From NCBI GenBank assembly GCA_020027875.1, contig JAHRHA010000011.1:1-64000 (forward strand): a DNA stretch of 64,000 bases, given 5' to 3'. This stretch comes from Micromonosporaceae bacterium. GTDB taxonomy: Bacteria; Actinomycetota; Actinomycetes; Mycobacteriales; Micromonosporaceae. Positions 43,312 to 52,175 of the stretch are shown here, piece by piece; positions within the stretch are counted from its first letter, which is position 1, and each line of letters opens with the position of its first letter. The position numbers and the translations under genes were made by a program. The notes under the pieces are model-generated. The model was given only the letters and a program-made list of their open reading frames with translations. It did not search any database and was not told the DNA's origin.

Positions 43312-43401
43312 TCAGAAGTCTTCCCGCACCAACGCCCTCAGGTGCCGAAATGCTCCACGCAGCGGGATCGCCAGACCAACCAAGGCGAAGACGATCAGCC
43401 G
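43312..43401 (-). pseudogene. 3' fragment of a membrane-protein gene
   Basis: 30 codons with strong G/C third-position bias end in TGA just before the ribosome site of the methyltransferase gene: RLIVFALVGLAIPLRGAFRH, then LRALVREDF. An in-frame stop lies immediately upstream, so only the tail of a larger gene remains. The rest of the gap up to 43744 has no coding signal. Confidence 0.35.
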
Positions 43402-43573
43402 TCAAAGCGCGCCGACACGACAGGCGCATTGAAGTCGCGAGCTTACACGACTCGACAAGTCCGATTCGATTGGGTGTGGGCGCAGGACATGGTTCGGCGC
43501 ACCATCAGCCGAGATGGATTCACAGAGCGGGTGGCGCCGATTCATACATGACCTTGAACGGGAAGCGAACGTG

Positions 43574-43600
43574 GTTGCCGACTTCGTGTTGCCGACTTCG
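43574..43600. repeat. 14-bp tandem duplication
   Basis: GTTGCCGACTTCGT (43574-43587) is followed directly by a 13-base copy (43588-43600) in non-coding DNA. Confidence 0.9.
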
Positions 43601-43744
43601 CAAATCGTTGGATGCACACCACCGAACTCCGCGCAGTGCACGACTTGTGACTAAACGTAGTGGGTTTCCGCTAGCTCTCGACTGGTTCTCGCGTGGTGAA
43701 AGTCTGAAGGAGGGTCGGTGTAGCATACGCGGGCCGGGCATCGC

Positions 43745-44248
43745 ATGCACCCATACACCGAGCAGTCGTTCGGTGGGTTCGGTGAGGATCCCGTCACCCA
43801 GCGTCGACGCAGAGGGCATTACGCAGTGATCGCACGGCAGGCGACCCGTTTCGCGATCATTGGTGTGCTTAACACTGGCAGTTACTACCTGTGCTACCTG
43901 ACCCTGCACCTGGCAACGCCTTACCTCGTGGCTCACGTGCTCGCGATGGTGATCAGCATCACCGTATCGTTCTTCCTCAACTGCAGGTTCACGTACCACA
44001 CGCGGCCGACATGGCGGAAGTTCCTGCTCTTCCCGCTAACCAATGCGGTCACCTACATCGTCGTAACTGCCGGGATGATCATACTCGTCGGCGTGTTGGG
44101 CGTCGACGAAGTCCTCGCGCCCCTAGTCGCGGCGTGCGTGGCGATCCCGGCGACGTTTTTGATCTCCCGCTTGATCCTCTTGGGCCGGTGGATGGACCGC
44201 CAACCGGTTGGCTTGCCCGCGCCGAGCGTGAGCGCCGACAATGTGTGA
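43745..44248 (+). CDS. GtrA-family membrane protein
   Basis: 167 residues with four membrane helices in the GtrA pattern: RFAIIGVLNTGSYYLCYLTLHL in helix 1, VISITVSFFLNCRFTYH (the conserved SFxxNRxxTF motif) in helix 2-3, then LLFPLTNAVTYIVVTAGMIILV and a last helix before SRLILLGRW. GtrA proteins are thought to move polyprenyl-phosphate sugars across the membrane. Here it would serve the GtrB-like transferases at 45.6 and 56.2 kb and the GT-C-like proteins at 49.7 and 52.8 kb. ATG at 43745; no convincing ribosome site. A TAGCAT box is at 43722-43727. Confidence 0.85.
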   Translation: MHPYTEQSFGGFGEDPVTQRRRRGHYAVIARQATRFAIIGVLNTGSYYLCYLTLHLATPYLVAHVLAMVISITVSFFLNCRFTYHTRPTWRKFLLFPLTNAVTYIVVTAGMIILVGVLGVDEVLAPLVAACVAIPATFLISRLILLGRWMDRQPVGLPAPSVSADNV

Positions 44249-44466
44249 CCACCGATCGGCATCGCCAGGGATAACCGCTTCCATATCACCGGCTGCATGA
44301 TGCATCTGACATCTGCCCGTGTCGATCCGCTAGCAAAGCCCGGACACACAACTCGTCCGGGTACTTCCTCGGTGCCAACCACGAATGACTTCTCCCGTGG
44401 CTACCAGACCAAGCTCATACGCCTTCGCGCGGACCGGGGGAACTCAGCGATGGATCGTGGCTTTGC

Positions 44467-44472
44467 TACTAT
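44467..44472 (+). promoter_or_regulatory. -10 box of a leaderless transcript
   Basis: TACTAT followed by 8 bases and ATG at 44481. The same box and spacing precede the start at 49506 on the other strand. Confidence 0.5.
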
Positions 44473-44480
44473 TCCGAACC

Positions 44481-45431
44481 ATGGCGAACGTGGACCCAGA
44501 GCATTCGGCGGTGGCAGGCCACATTGCGCGTAGCGCTTGTCCCGGATGCGGTTCCGATGGGCCGTTTTCGCTCCATTCGGAGGCCAAGGTCGATCCAAAA
44601 CGGCTAAGTGAGCTCACCTTCGCGTCACGCAAGGCGCCGGAGCTGATGCATCACCGTCTCGTTACGTGCCCGGCATGCGAGCTCCTTTTCGCGAACCCGA
44701 TCCCGTCGACCGACGCCGTCGAGCACGCCTATGCCGAAGCGTCCTTCGACAGCGCGGACGAGGCTCGGTACGCGAGCCGAACCTATGCCCTGCTGGTCGA
44801 CAGACTGCGCCGAAGCCTGCCCGACTCCGATGGCGTACTGGACATTGGCACGGGCGAAGGGTCGTTCCTCGAGGAGCTCGAGGGTCGCGGTTTTTCTGGG
44901 CTGGTTGGGGTGGAGCCGTCGGCGGCTCCGGTCGGGGCGGCGAAGCCTGCGGTGCGGGCCATGATCCGACAGGAGCCGTTCGATCCGCGCGCTTTCGAGC
45001 CCGCGAGTTTCGCACTCGTCACGTGCTTCCAGACGCTCGAGCACGTGTTTGAGCCGGGAGCCCTCGTCCGCGGTGTGTTCGGGCTCCTGAAGCCGGGCGG
45101 TGCCTTCGTTGCCGTCTGCCACGACCGGCGGGCGCCTGCCAACCGGATCCTGGGGAGGAAGTCTCCAATCTTTGACATTGAGCACTTGCAGCTGTTCTCG
45201 TCCGGCAGTGGTCGTACGCTCTTGGCTCAGGCGGGGTACGAACGCGTTCACGCGAGCAGAATCATCAACCGCTACCCCATCCACTACTGGGCGAAGCTGC
45301 TGCCAGTGCCCGGAGGGCGCAAGGCGTCCTTGGTCGAGTCGCTGAGGCGGTCAGCAGTAGGGCGCGCCGCCGTTGGTCTACCCGCGGGCAACCAGGTGCT
45401 GTTCGGGTTCAAACCGCACGCTCAGCCTTGA
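44481..45431 (+). CDS. Class I SAM-dependent methyltransferase with N-terminal zinc ribbon
   Basis: 316 residues. A zinc ribbon (CPGCGSDGPF then LVTCPACELLFANP, about 15-75) precedes the methyltransferase core: VLDIGTGEGSFLEEL (motif I), GVEPSAAPV, FALVTCFQTLEHVFEP, LLKPGGAFVAVC. This two-part form is frequent in sugar C- or O-methylation and O-antigen clusters. The start is set by the leaderless promoter; an open frame reaches back to 44385 without support. It follows GtrA by 232 bp and converges on the epimerase-glycosyltransferase fusion. Confidence 0.82.
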   Translation: MANVDPEHSAVAGHIARSACPGCGSDGPFSLHSEAKVDPKRLSELTFASRKAPELMHHRLVTCPACELLFANPIPSTDAVEHAYAEASFDSADEARYASRTYALLVDRLRRSLPDSDGVLDIGTGEGSFLEELEGRGFSGLVGVEPSAAPVGAAKPAVRAMIRQEPFDPRAFEPASFALVTCFQTLEHVFEPGALVRGVFGLLKPGGAFVAVCHDRRAPANRILGRKSPIFDIEHLQLFSSGSGRTLLAQAGYERVHASRIINRYPIHYWAKLLPVPGGRKASLVESLRRSAVGRAAVGLPAGNQVLFGFKPHAQP

Positions 45432-45599
45432 TCGATGGATGAACCCGCGCCGTGCGATGCGCATCAGGGCTATGCCTCGAATCCGCACCCCGAATACATC
45501 GTCGCGACCGGGTTGATCAAGTCGTCAAGGAACTTCGATCCTCCAGCCTAGAGGGCGTCATCGCGCTCGGCGCTCAGCACTCATTTCACTCTTGCCCGT

Positions 45600-47732
45600 C
45601 TATTGAGGCCTAGGGCGCGGCGCGACATGCATGACAGAGACACGCGAAGCCTCCGACGTTTGAGTGGTACCACGGTCCAAGTCTAGATGCACTGGCAGGT
45701 CCACAAAGGACGAAGCACCGTTGTCCACGTCGTCGATTGGCGGGCCGGCATGGTCATGCCGGTTGGATCTCGACCGCACCACACGGCCGTAGCGGACGAC
45801 GCGATCGCGGAGGTACCGAGGCCGCCTCTTGGTTTCCTCGAGCACAGTCCCCACATAGGCGCCCACAATCGAGATCGCCAGAAGGTTGAGCGAGCCAAGG
45901 AAGACCACCAGCGTAATCAGCATCGTGATGCCCTGCGGAGCACTATCTGGTCGAACCAGCTTGTAGGCGACCTGACCGATCAGCACGAGCATGGAGACCA
46001 CGAAGAAGACCATGCCGGACGTCGCCAGCATAGACAGCGGAACACGGCTTACCGCAAGGATTCCCTTGATCGCCCAACCGAGGTTCCGGGCCAGGTTGTT
46101 AGTCGACCGGCCGAACATCCGCTCGGGCCGCTTGTAGTCGACGCCAATCTGCCTACCACCAACGTACGCGCGCAGCGCACGCAGGAAGATGTCGCGCTCG
46201 GGGAACTGCAGCAGGTGGTAGACGACGCGCCGGTCAAGGAGCGAGAAGTCGCCGGCGTCCGTCGGCACGCGGAACGGCGCGGACCGGTTGAACACACGGT
46301 AGAAGCCCTTGTACGCAAGGCGCATGTACCACGGGGCCTCACGGTCGACCCGGTGGCCGTATACGACCTCGTAGCCGTCGTACCAATACGCGATGAACTT
46401 CTCGATGAGCTCAGGTGGGTCCTGCAGGTCGCCGTCGAGCAGCACCACCGCGTCACCGGATGACTCGCGCATGCCGCTGAGGAACGCGGCCTGCGACCCG
46501 AAGTTGCGCCGATGCGTGATCCCGATCACGTGATCGTCGGTCAGCGACAGCTTCTCGATGACGTCCGCGGAGTCATCCGGACTCGCGTCGTTGACGAAGA
46601 TGATCTCGTAGTCGACGCCGCATTTCTCGAAGACGTCCGCCAGCCGCTGGTGCATGATCGGAATGGCCTGCCCGTCCTTGTAGCAAGCGATCACGGCCGA
46701 CACTCGCCGGCGGGGCGGCGGGGAGGTATGCACCGCGGCCGCGGAGTACCGGTCCTCGAGGTAGTGGTCGAGGCCGGTCGACGTAAACCACCGGTCCGTA
46801 TGGCGCAGGCCCTCACCGAAGGGCACCCGCGCCCGCCATCCCAGCTCGGCGTTGATTAGGCTCGGGTCGCCGAACCAGTGGGGCAGATCCCAGTCCCGCC
46901 GCACCGCAGAAAAGATCGGCTCGCGGATGACGCCGAACTCCTCCGTGACGGCCCTCGCCACGTCGACCATCGAGGTTTCCCGCCCGCTCGCTACGTTGTA
47001 GACACGGAACGGCGGCTGCGCGGGATCGTGGGCGGCCTGCGTGGCGGCGATGAAGGCGTCCACCACGTCGTCAATGAAAACGAAGTCGCGGGTGGTCTCG
47101 GGGGCGGCGAGTTCAGGCAGTTCACCGAGGCGCGCCCGTCGGACGATCTCGGGCACCAGCCGGCGGGGCTCCTCGAGCGGGCCGAACACCGAGTAGAGAC
47201 GCAGCACCCGCGCGCGCAGTCCATTGCGCCGCGCATAGTCCGCGAGCAGATGTGTGGCCGCCAGTTTCGTGACCGCATACAGGCTGTTCGGCTCGGGCGT
47301 CGCCTCCTCGGAGGGTCCGGCACAATTGGTTCCGTACTCGGAAGACGAGCCCGCGTGGATCAAGACGGCATCATTGGCCGCGGCCCAACGAGCCAACTCG
47401 TCCACCAGCGCGACGTTCACCTGCGGAATCCGGTGGGAGTCCGTCTGGAACGAGTAGGCGCCCGCCGCCGCCATGTTAATGATTGTCCTCGGCTTGTGCC
47501 GCTCCAGGAACACGTGCAGGTGCCCGTCGTCCACGACCTCATACCGCAGCTGACTGCCCGCAGCGCCGATGCGCCAAGGATTGGCGCGGGCGCCGAACCC
47601 AATGACGTCGCTTCTCGCAACGCTCAGCGCGTCGAGCAGGTGAACACCCACGAATCCCCCGGCGCCCGAGATGACGATCGGTCCGGGGATGCTCGAGGGG
47701 TCCACCGTGGTGGGGGTCATACGTAGGGACAA
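45600..47732 (-). CDS. Fusion: NAD-dependent sugar epimerase/dehydratase + GtrB/DPM1-like GT2
   Basis: 710 residues. Residues about 18-325 are an extended SDR: GAGGFVG (23-29), SSSEYG, and the catalytic YAVTK (Tyr152, Lys156), typical of nucleotide-sugar epimerases/dehydratases. Residues about 343-570 are a GT2 domain (SAVIACYKDGQ, the DASP of the nucleotide site, LLDGDLQDPPE with the metal Asp pair at 433/435), followed by two membrane helices (about 570-600 and 610-640) as in GtrB/PglD-like polyprenyl-phosphate transferases. It could make a nucleotide sugar and hand it straight to polyprenyl phosphate. The TTG at 47732 has a GGAG site 8 bases upstream; ATG 47720 is an alternative. Last gene of the operon with the split transketolase. 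Confidence 0.87.
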   Translation of the reverse strand: MSLRMTPTTVDPSSIPGPIVISGAGGFVGVHLLDALSVARSDVIGFGARANPWRIGAAGSQLRYEVVDDGHLHVFLERHKPRTIINMAAAGAYSFQTDSHRIPQVNVALVDELARWAAANDAVLIHAGSSSEYGTNCAGPSEEATPEPNSLYAVTKLAATHLLADYARRNGLRARVLRLYSVFGPLEEPRRLVPEIVRRARLGELPELAAPETTRDFVFIDDVVDAFIAATQAAHDPAQPPFRVYNVASGRETSMVDVARAVTEEFGVIREPIFSAVRRDWDLPHWFGDPSLINAELGWRARVPFGEGLRHTDRWFTSTGLDHYLEDRYSAAAVHTSPPPRRRVSAVIACYKDGQAIPIMHQRLADVFEKCGVDYEIIFVNDASPDDSADVIEKLSLTDDHVIGITHRRNFGSQAAFLSGMRESSGDAVVLLDGDLQDPPELIEKFIAYWYDGYEVVYGHRVDREAPWYMRLAYKGFYRVFNRSAPFRVPTDAGDFSLLDRRVVYHLLQFPERDIFLRALRAYVGGRQIGVDYKRPERMFGRSTNNLARNLGWAIKGILAVSRVPLSMLATSGMVFFVVSMLVLIGQVAYKLVRPDSAPQGITMLITLVVFLGSLNLLAISIVGAYVGTVLEETKRRPRYLRDRVVRYGRVVRSRSNRHDHAGPPIDDVDNGASSFVDLPVHLDLDRGTTQTSEASRVSVMHVAPRPRPQ

Positions 47733-47738
47733 AGTTGG

Positions 47739-48650
47739 TTACTCCGGTGATCTGAGTTTGAGCAGGCTTACGGCCTGGTGCGCCAGTTCCTCCACGGGCC
47801 GGTGAAGTTTCGCCTCAACGTAGTCCGCGGATCCGAGGGCACCGACGGGGAGCGACGTGACGGCGTCCATGAGCAGCGGGACGCCAACCCCGCTGGTCGC
47901 GATGACCTCAGCGACCGCGGATCCGAGGCCACCCTTCTCGTAGTGGTCCTCGACCGTGAGGCAGACACGTGTCCGCACGAGATGCCGCGCAAGGTCATCG
48001 CCGGTGCGATCGTCGAACCGCAGCACCGACAGCACCGAGGTCGAGTGGCCCAGATCCGAGATCGTCTGTGCGATCAAGTGCGCCCGTTGCTGGGCGACAC
48101 CGAGGGCGAACACCACGACGTCCGCGTCCTGCGCGTCCTCGGTGCGCACGTCGCGCGAGGGTGTCGTCGATCCACGGCGGCTCAGCCGGAAGTAGGCGAC
48201 TCCGGACTGCCCGTGCCCTTCACGGACCAATGCCCGGGTGTCGTCGTCCGTTACAGGCGAATAGACGGTCAAGCCCGGCTGGGACCTAGCCAGGGCGAGA
48301 TCCTCCAGGGCGTAGTGCGTCATACCGTCGTAGCTGTAGTCGGTCCCGGCACCAACTCCGATGATCCGTACCGGAAGGCGGTGCGCGACCGGACCGTTGC
48401 GGATGAACTCGAATGGCCGGATCACCGCGAACGTCGCGATCGTGTAGCAGTACGGACGCAGACCCGCCTCGGCCATCCCGGTGGCCACACCGATCATCGC
48501 CTGCTCGGTCACGCCCACATTCACGAACTGGTCGGGCAGTTCGCGGGCGAAATTGTCAAGGACCCCGAACCCGAGGTCCGCCGTCAACAGCACAACCCGG
48601 CGGTCCTCTCGAGCCAACTCCGTTAGCTCGGCCACCGCCGCGTTACGCAT
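47739..48650 (-). CDS. Transketolase-like protein, C-terminal half (pyrimidine-binding and C domains)
   Basis: 303 residues. The Pyr domain holds VNVGVTEQAMIGVATGMAE, whose Glu49 activates thiamine diphosphate, and RPYCYTIATFAVIRPFEFIRN. The C-terminal domain (VLSVLRFDDRTGDDLARHLV, LTVEDHYEKGGLGSAVAEVI) resembles the matching part of transketolase/DXP synthase. It must pair with the N-terminal half encoded just before it, whose end it overlaps by 8 bp. Its own stop is 6 bp before the epimerase-GT2 gene. Split transketolases are known in sugar pathways outside the pentose phosphate cycle. Donor and acceptor unknown. Confidence 0.87.
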   Translation of the reverse strand: MRNAAVAELTELAREDRRVVLLTADLGFGVLDNFARELPDQFVNVGVTEQAMIGVATGMAEAGLRPYCYTIATFAVIRPFEFIRNGPVAHRLPVRIIGVGAGTDYSYDGMTHYALEDLALARSQPGLTVYSPVTDDDTRALVREGHGQSGVAYFRLSRRGSTTPSRDVRTEDAQDADVVVFALGVAQQRAHLIAQTISDLGHSTSVLSVLRFDDRTGDDLARHLVRTRVCLTVEDHYEKGGLGSAVAEVIATSGVGVPLLMDAVTSLPVGALGSADYVEAKLHRPVEELAHQAVSLLKLRSPE

Positions 48651-49506
48651 CGGCGACGCTCGGCAATTGGGCGGTCGCGGCGCTGTACTGGTCGGCCGTC
48701 ATCGGAAGATAATGCCACTCGATCCGGCGCTCCATGAAATCGACGCCTTTACCCGCGACTGTCCGGGCTACAACGAAATGCGGCCTGCCCGCCAGCCGCT
48801 CAGACGGTGTCGACAGAGCGGCGTTGAGCGCGTCGACGTCGTGTCCGTCGACATCGCTGACGCACCAACCCATCGCGGCGAAGGCCGCCGGCGCCGCGGA
48901 CGTGTCGAGCACATCGCGGGTGAAGCCCAGCGCCTGTTGTCCGTTCAGGTCCAGTATCACCGTCAAGCCCGCACAGCGATGGTGCGCGGCGAGCAGTGCC
49001 GCCTCCCAGGTCACTCCTTCGCCGAGTTCGCTGTCGCTGAGGACCACGTACGTAGACCACGGCGTGGGCGAGCGGTTCGCGGCCATGGCCGACCCGACGG
49101 CGAAGGAGAACCCCTGACCGAGGGAACCAGTCAAGAAGTCGACCCCGACCAGAGCCGGGTCGGGGTGCGTACCCAGCAACGATCCGTCCGCTCCGTAGGT
49201 GGCCAACACGTCATCGCCGATGACCTTCAGCTCCCGCAGGGCGCAGTACCAGGCGAGGGCGGCGTGGCCTTTGGACAGCACGAACCGGTCCCGCCCTGGA
49301 TCGGACGATCCGAGGCCCTGAAGCCGGGGGGCAATGGCGGCAACGATCTCCGCGATCGACAGCGCAGAGCCGATATGCCCCTTTGACGCCTTGAACGCAC
49401 ATTCAAGGATGCGCTGGCGAATCTTGTCGGCCAATAGCTGGGAATCGATGACTACACCACCTAACCGTAGATCAACTTGAGCATCGCGCCGTGGGGCAGT
49501 CAGCAC
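48643..49506 (-). CDS. Transketolase-like protein, N-terminal half (thiamine diphosphate-binding)
   Basis: 287 residues. His43 (KGHIGSALS), His81 (LSKGHAA), GTHPDP and LTGSLGQGFSFAVG match transketolase active-site blocks. The thiamine/metal motif, normally GDG followed about 28 residues later by N, reads SDSELGEG (157-164) with DLNGQQ (Asn188): the Asp and Asn are kept but both glycines are Ser. No good ATG fits; I choose the GTG at 49506, which is 8 bases after TACTAT, a leaderless arrangement. First gene of a three-gene operon with the C-terminal half and the epimerase-glycosyltransferase fusion, so it probably acts on a nucleotide- or glycan-linked sugar rather than in central metabolism. 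Confidence 0.83.
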   Translation of the reverse strand: MLTAPRRDAQVDLRLGGVVIDSQLLADKIRQRILECAFKASKGHIGSALSIAEIVAAIAPRLQGLGSSDPGRDRFVLSKGHAALAWYCALRELKVIGDDVLATYGADGSLLGTHPDPALVGVDFLTGSLGQGFSFAVGSAMAANRSPTPWSTYVVLSDSELGEGVTWEAALLAAHHRCAGLTVILDLNGQQALGFTRDVLDTSAAPAAFAAMGWCVSDVDGHDVDALNAALSTPSERLAGRPHFVVARTVAGKGVDFMERRIEWHYLPMTADQYSAATAQLPSVADA

Positions 49507-49514
49507 TGGGGCCG

Positions 49515-49520
49515 ATAGTA
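49515..49520 (-). promoter_or_regulatory. -10 box of the split-transketolase operon
   Basis: TACTAT on the minus strand, 8 bases before the GTG at 49506. Confidence 0.5.
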
Positions 49521-49746
49521 CGGGGTCGTCTCGTTTCCCGCCGGAAGCCAAGGCCCGGCTGTGACAGACCTCAACGGCGCTCGACGAGCAGGCCTGTAAA
49601 GGATCTTGCATCGAACCGGGCGCGCCCGCTCCGCGCGACTGCGGACCTGGCCCACAGCGGACTCGCGGTCTCCCAAAGCCTGATGATCACAAAACAGCAC
49701 CCATGGATACGTCAGACGACCTCTTGCGCCCGGCTGGGCACTTCGG

Positions 49747-51627
49747 TCAGCCGTCGGCGGGCACGTATACCTCGAGCCCGTGCATTTGTTCCGCTGGGGC
49801 GAGAAGCCGGTAGTCGGTGGCGAAGTCGTATCCGCAGCCACGCAGAATGGCGACTTCGACGTCGCTCACGGGGCGATTGAAAAGCAGGATCGGAGCCCGG
49901 TCGCCCCACCACGGCTCTGGCTGCTGGCACTCGGCCCAGATGCTGGCCGCGACTGGGTCGGTCGCGCCATACCACGCCGTGCCCACCGACCGCCCGTCGA
50001 GCATGAGCACCAACCCCGGCATGTTGTCGAATGCCATTACAGCGCGGCTATGTGGTTCGATCCACGGCAGGAGCCGTTCGTGGAGGTCGGCGTAGGCGCT
50101 CGCCGCTTGCGGGTGCAGACGCAACGAGGCAAGCGCCGGCACGCCTGCGACGGCCGCCGTGGTGTAGGAGCGGCCGGCCGTCCGGTACGGGTTCACCAAC
50201 ACCCCGTTGATCGCGACGCACGCGGTCACGACCACCAGACCTACCGTGGCCGCACCGGCCAACCAACGCGCCTCAGGTGGTGCCGCCTCGATGCCGGTCA
50301 GGACAGCGATCACGACCGCTGCCCACGCTGCAAGAGCGTTTATCGCCATCCAATGGAGCGCGTTGGAGGTGCCGGCGGCCTGGGTTACCGGCAGCAACAC
50401 GAGCATTGCAAGCACGGCCCAGCTTCGGCCACCGGGCCGGGTCAACGAGGACCCGATGTCAGGGGCCGCGCCCGACACGGTACTGCGGTCCCGGATTACT
50501 GCAGTGATACCGATGAGGGCGGGAACGAGTAGCAGCCCTATCACCGCGATCGGGAACCGAGTGAGGTTGACGGTGCCGCCCGCTAGGTCGCCGTCGGCCA
50601 GGATCCGGCGCAGCGACAGCGCGAGCCCCACCACGACAAGTACCCGGGCCACCAAGTGCCAGAATCGACCCCTGGCAAGGGTCGCGAACACGGCCGCGAT
50701 GAGCAGGACCGCGTGCGCCTTGACCGCCGCCTTCAAGGCGGCGACCGAGTAGTCGATGTACACCTCGAGCAGCGCGCGCGGGGCGTGGCTGGCGTTCGCC
50801 ATGTTCTTGTTGGCCGCGACAAGCCCGGACACAACCGAGGTCAGCGGCGCCACGAAAACCTGCATCAGCACCACAGTCAGCAGCGCGCCGCCCGCCGCCC
50901 AGGCGGCCAGGCGGCCGACCTCACGCCAACTCCGTCGCCGTACCGCGACTATCCCGACCACGCCAACGACGGCGAGCGTCAACGCCGACGACGACCATTT
51001 GGCCAGCAACATTGCGACGGCAAGAGGACCTAGCGCCGCCGGCACCCAGGCCCGGATCGTGGCTCCTCGTTCGACGTCCGCGATGATGCGGAGCACGATC
51101 GCCGCGGCGAGCAGGGCCCCGAGGATTGACACGTCGTTGTAGCCGGCGGTGAGCGGGAGCCAGCAGTAGATCATGCCGCCGCAGGCCGCGAGAACCATGG
51201 TCCCGGCGATCTCCCACCACCGGGTCGCGGGTGCCGTCGGCCGGCGTGTTCGCAGCCAGCCCATGAAGGCCCAGCCGAACGCCGCGTGTGTGGCAAGGAC
51301 GGTGAGCAGACGAAACACCCGCAGTGCCGCGATGTTGTGGCCGAGCAGGTCGAAGATCGGGCCGTAGACATACTGGATACCGGTTAAGTTGGGCGCCCCA
51401 ACGTCCCACCAGCGATACATGAGCAGATAAAAGCCCTCGTCGCTCACGTCGTACCCATGACCGACCGTGAACAGCACCACACCTAGCCAGGCCGTGGTGG
51501 CGACGGCGCCCAGGCCAGCGACGATCATGAGGTGAACGGTCGTTCGTCGGAGGCGTACGCCCGAGCCCGTGTCCATGAGCGGAACGATGGCGTCGTCCGA
51601 CACCGACTCGGCACTGGGCAATTTCAT
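49747..51627 (-). CDS. Large polytopic membrane protein, GT-C glycosyltransferase-like
   Basis: 626 residues with about eleven membrane helices. A first extracytoplasmic loop contains DVSDEGFYLLMYRWWD; an acidic residue in this position is the hallmark of GT-C enzymes (ArnT/PMT group), which use polyprenyl-phosphate sugars on the outer face. The last 170 residues form a soluble outer domain (SYTTAAVAGVPALASL to VYVPADG). It is a candidate acceptor enzyme for sugars flipped by the GtrA protein. ATG at 51627 is preceded 7 bases upstream by TAGCCT, with no ribosome site. A longer open frame upstream overlaps transposase debris. Confidence 0.78.
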   Translation of the reverse strand: MKLPSAESVSDDAIVPLMDTGSGVRLRRTTVHLMIVAGLGAVATTAWLGVVLFTVGHGYDVSDEGFYLLMYRWWDVGAPNLTGIQYVYGPIFDLLGHNIAALRVFRLLTVLATHAAFGWAFMGWLRTRRPTAPATRWWEIAGTMVLAACGGMIYCWLPLTAGYNDVSILGALLAAAIVLRIIADVERGATIRAWVPAALGPLAVAMLLAKWSSSALTLAVVGVVGIVAVRRRSWREVGRLAAWAAGGALLTVVLMQVFVAPLTSVVSGLVAANKNMANASHAPRALLEVYIDYSVAALKAAVKAHAVLLIAAVFATLARGRFWHLVARVLVVVGLALSLRRILADGDLAGGTVNLTRFPIAVIGLLLVPALIGITAVIRDRSTVSGAAPDIGSSLTRPGGRSWAVLAMLVLLPVTQAAGTSNALHWMAINALAAWAAVVIAVLTGIEAAPPEARWLAGAATVGLVVVTACVAINGVLVNPYRTAGRSYTTAAVAGVPALASLRLHPQAASAYADLHERLLPWIEPHSRAVMAFDNMPGLVLMLDGRSVGTAWYGATDPVAASIWAECQQPEPWWGDRAPILLFNRPVSDVEVAILRGCGYDFATDYRLLAPAEQMHGLEVYVPADG

Positions 51628-51634
51628 GTCGAGG

Positions 51635-51640
51635 AGGCTA
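51635..51640 (-). promoter_or_regulatory. -10 box of a leaderless transcript
   Basis: TAGCCT on the minus strand, 7 bases before the ATG at 51627. Confidence 0.4.
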
Positions 51641-51788
51641 CATTGTCGGTCCGCGTCCGACCAGCAGCAGGCGTCATAGCCAACACCGACCTGATGTGGC
51701 GGCTCAACCACGCAAGGCGACGTGGAGCCGACAAACGTACCTACGCCTGGCCAATGGTGGCCCTGGGCACACGACCTGGCCGCCGCGT

Positions 51789-52175
51789 TCACGCGTCCCA
51801 CCGCGCTCCCGGGACCGTCACCTGAACCAGCCACACAGCACTGTCTACAAGGGACACGTAGAGCTCCGGCCGGCCACCGGCCCCGGCCCGAAACTGCGGG
51901 CTCTGCTCGCCCAGCCACGTGCGCACGCACGCGCCAGACCGGCCCGGCGCCAGACCGAGCAACAGGGCCATGGTGCGGTCTTTCATCCGCGTGCTGGGCC
52001 GCCCGCAGTCGGGGCAAAGCCCTTGCGTGTCAACGGTTTCAATGGCTATCTGGAGCATGCGGTCGGCGACACGTACGACGTCGACGACGCGGAAGCTGTC
52101 CAGGCCGAACAGCAAAGACGTAGGGTCATCCATGCTCGTTCACGCACCGATACCCCGCTCAAGTGCGGAGAACCG
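51789..52175 (-). mobile_element. ISL3-family transposase remnant with one terminal repeat
   Basis: A minus-strand frame from ATG 52133 begins LLFGLDSFRVVDVVRVADRM and has the N-terminal zinc ribbon (CPDCGRPSTRMKDR) of ISL3 transposases. After about 55 residues the similarity stops and a different sequence follows, so the helicase-like linker and DDE domain are gone. The terminal repeat (52152-52175) lies 18 bp upstream of the ATG in the expected place. The same 24-bp repeat occurs alone at 42327. The rest of the gap up to 52778 shows no gene. Confidence 0.75.
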
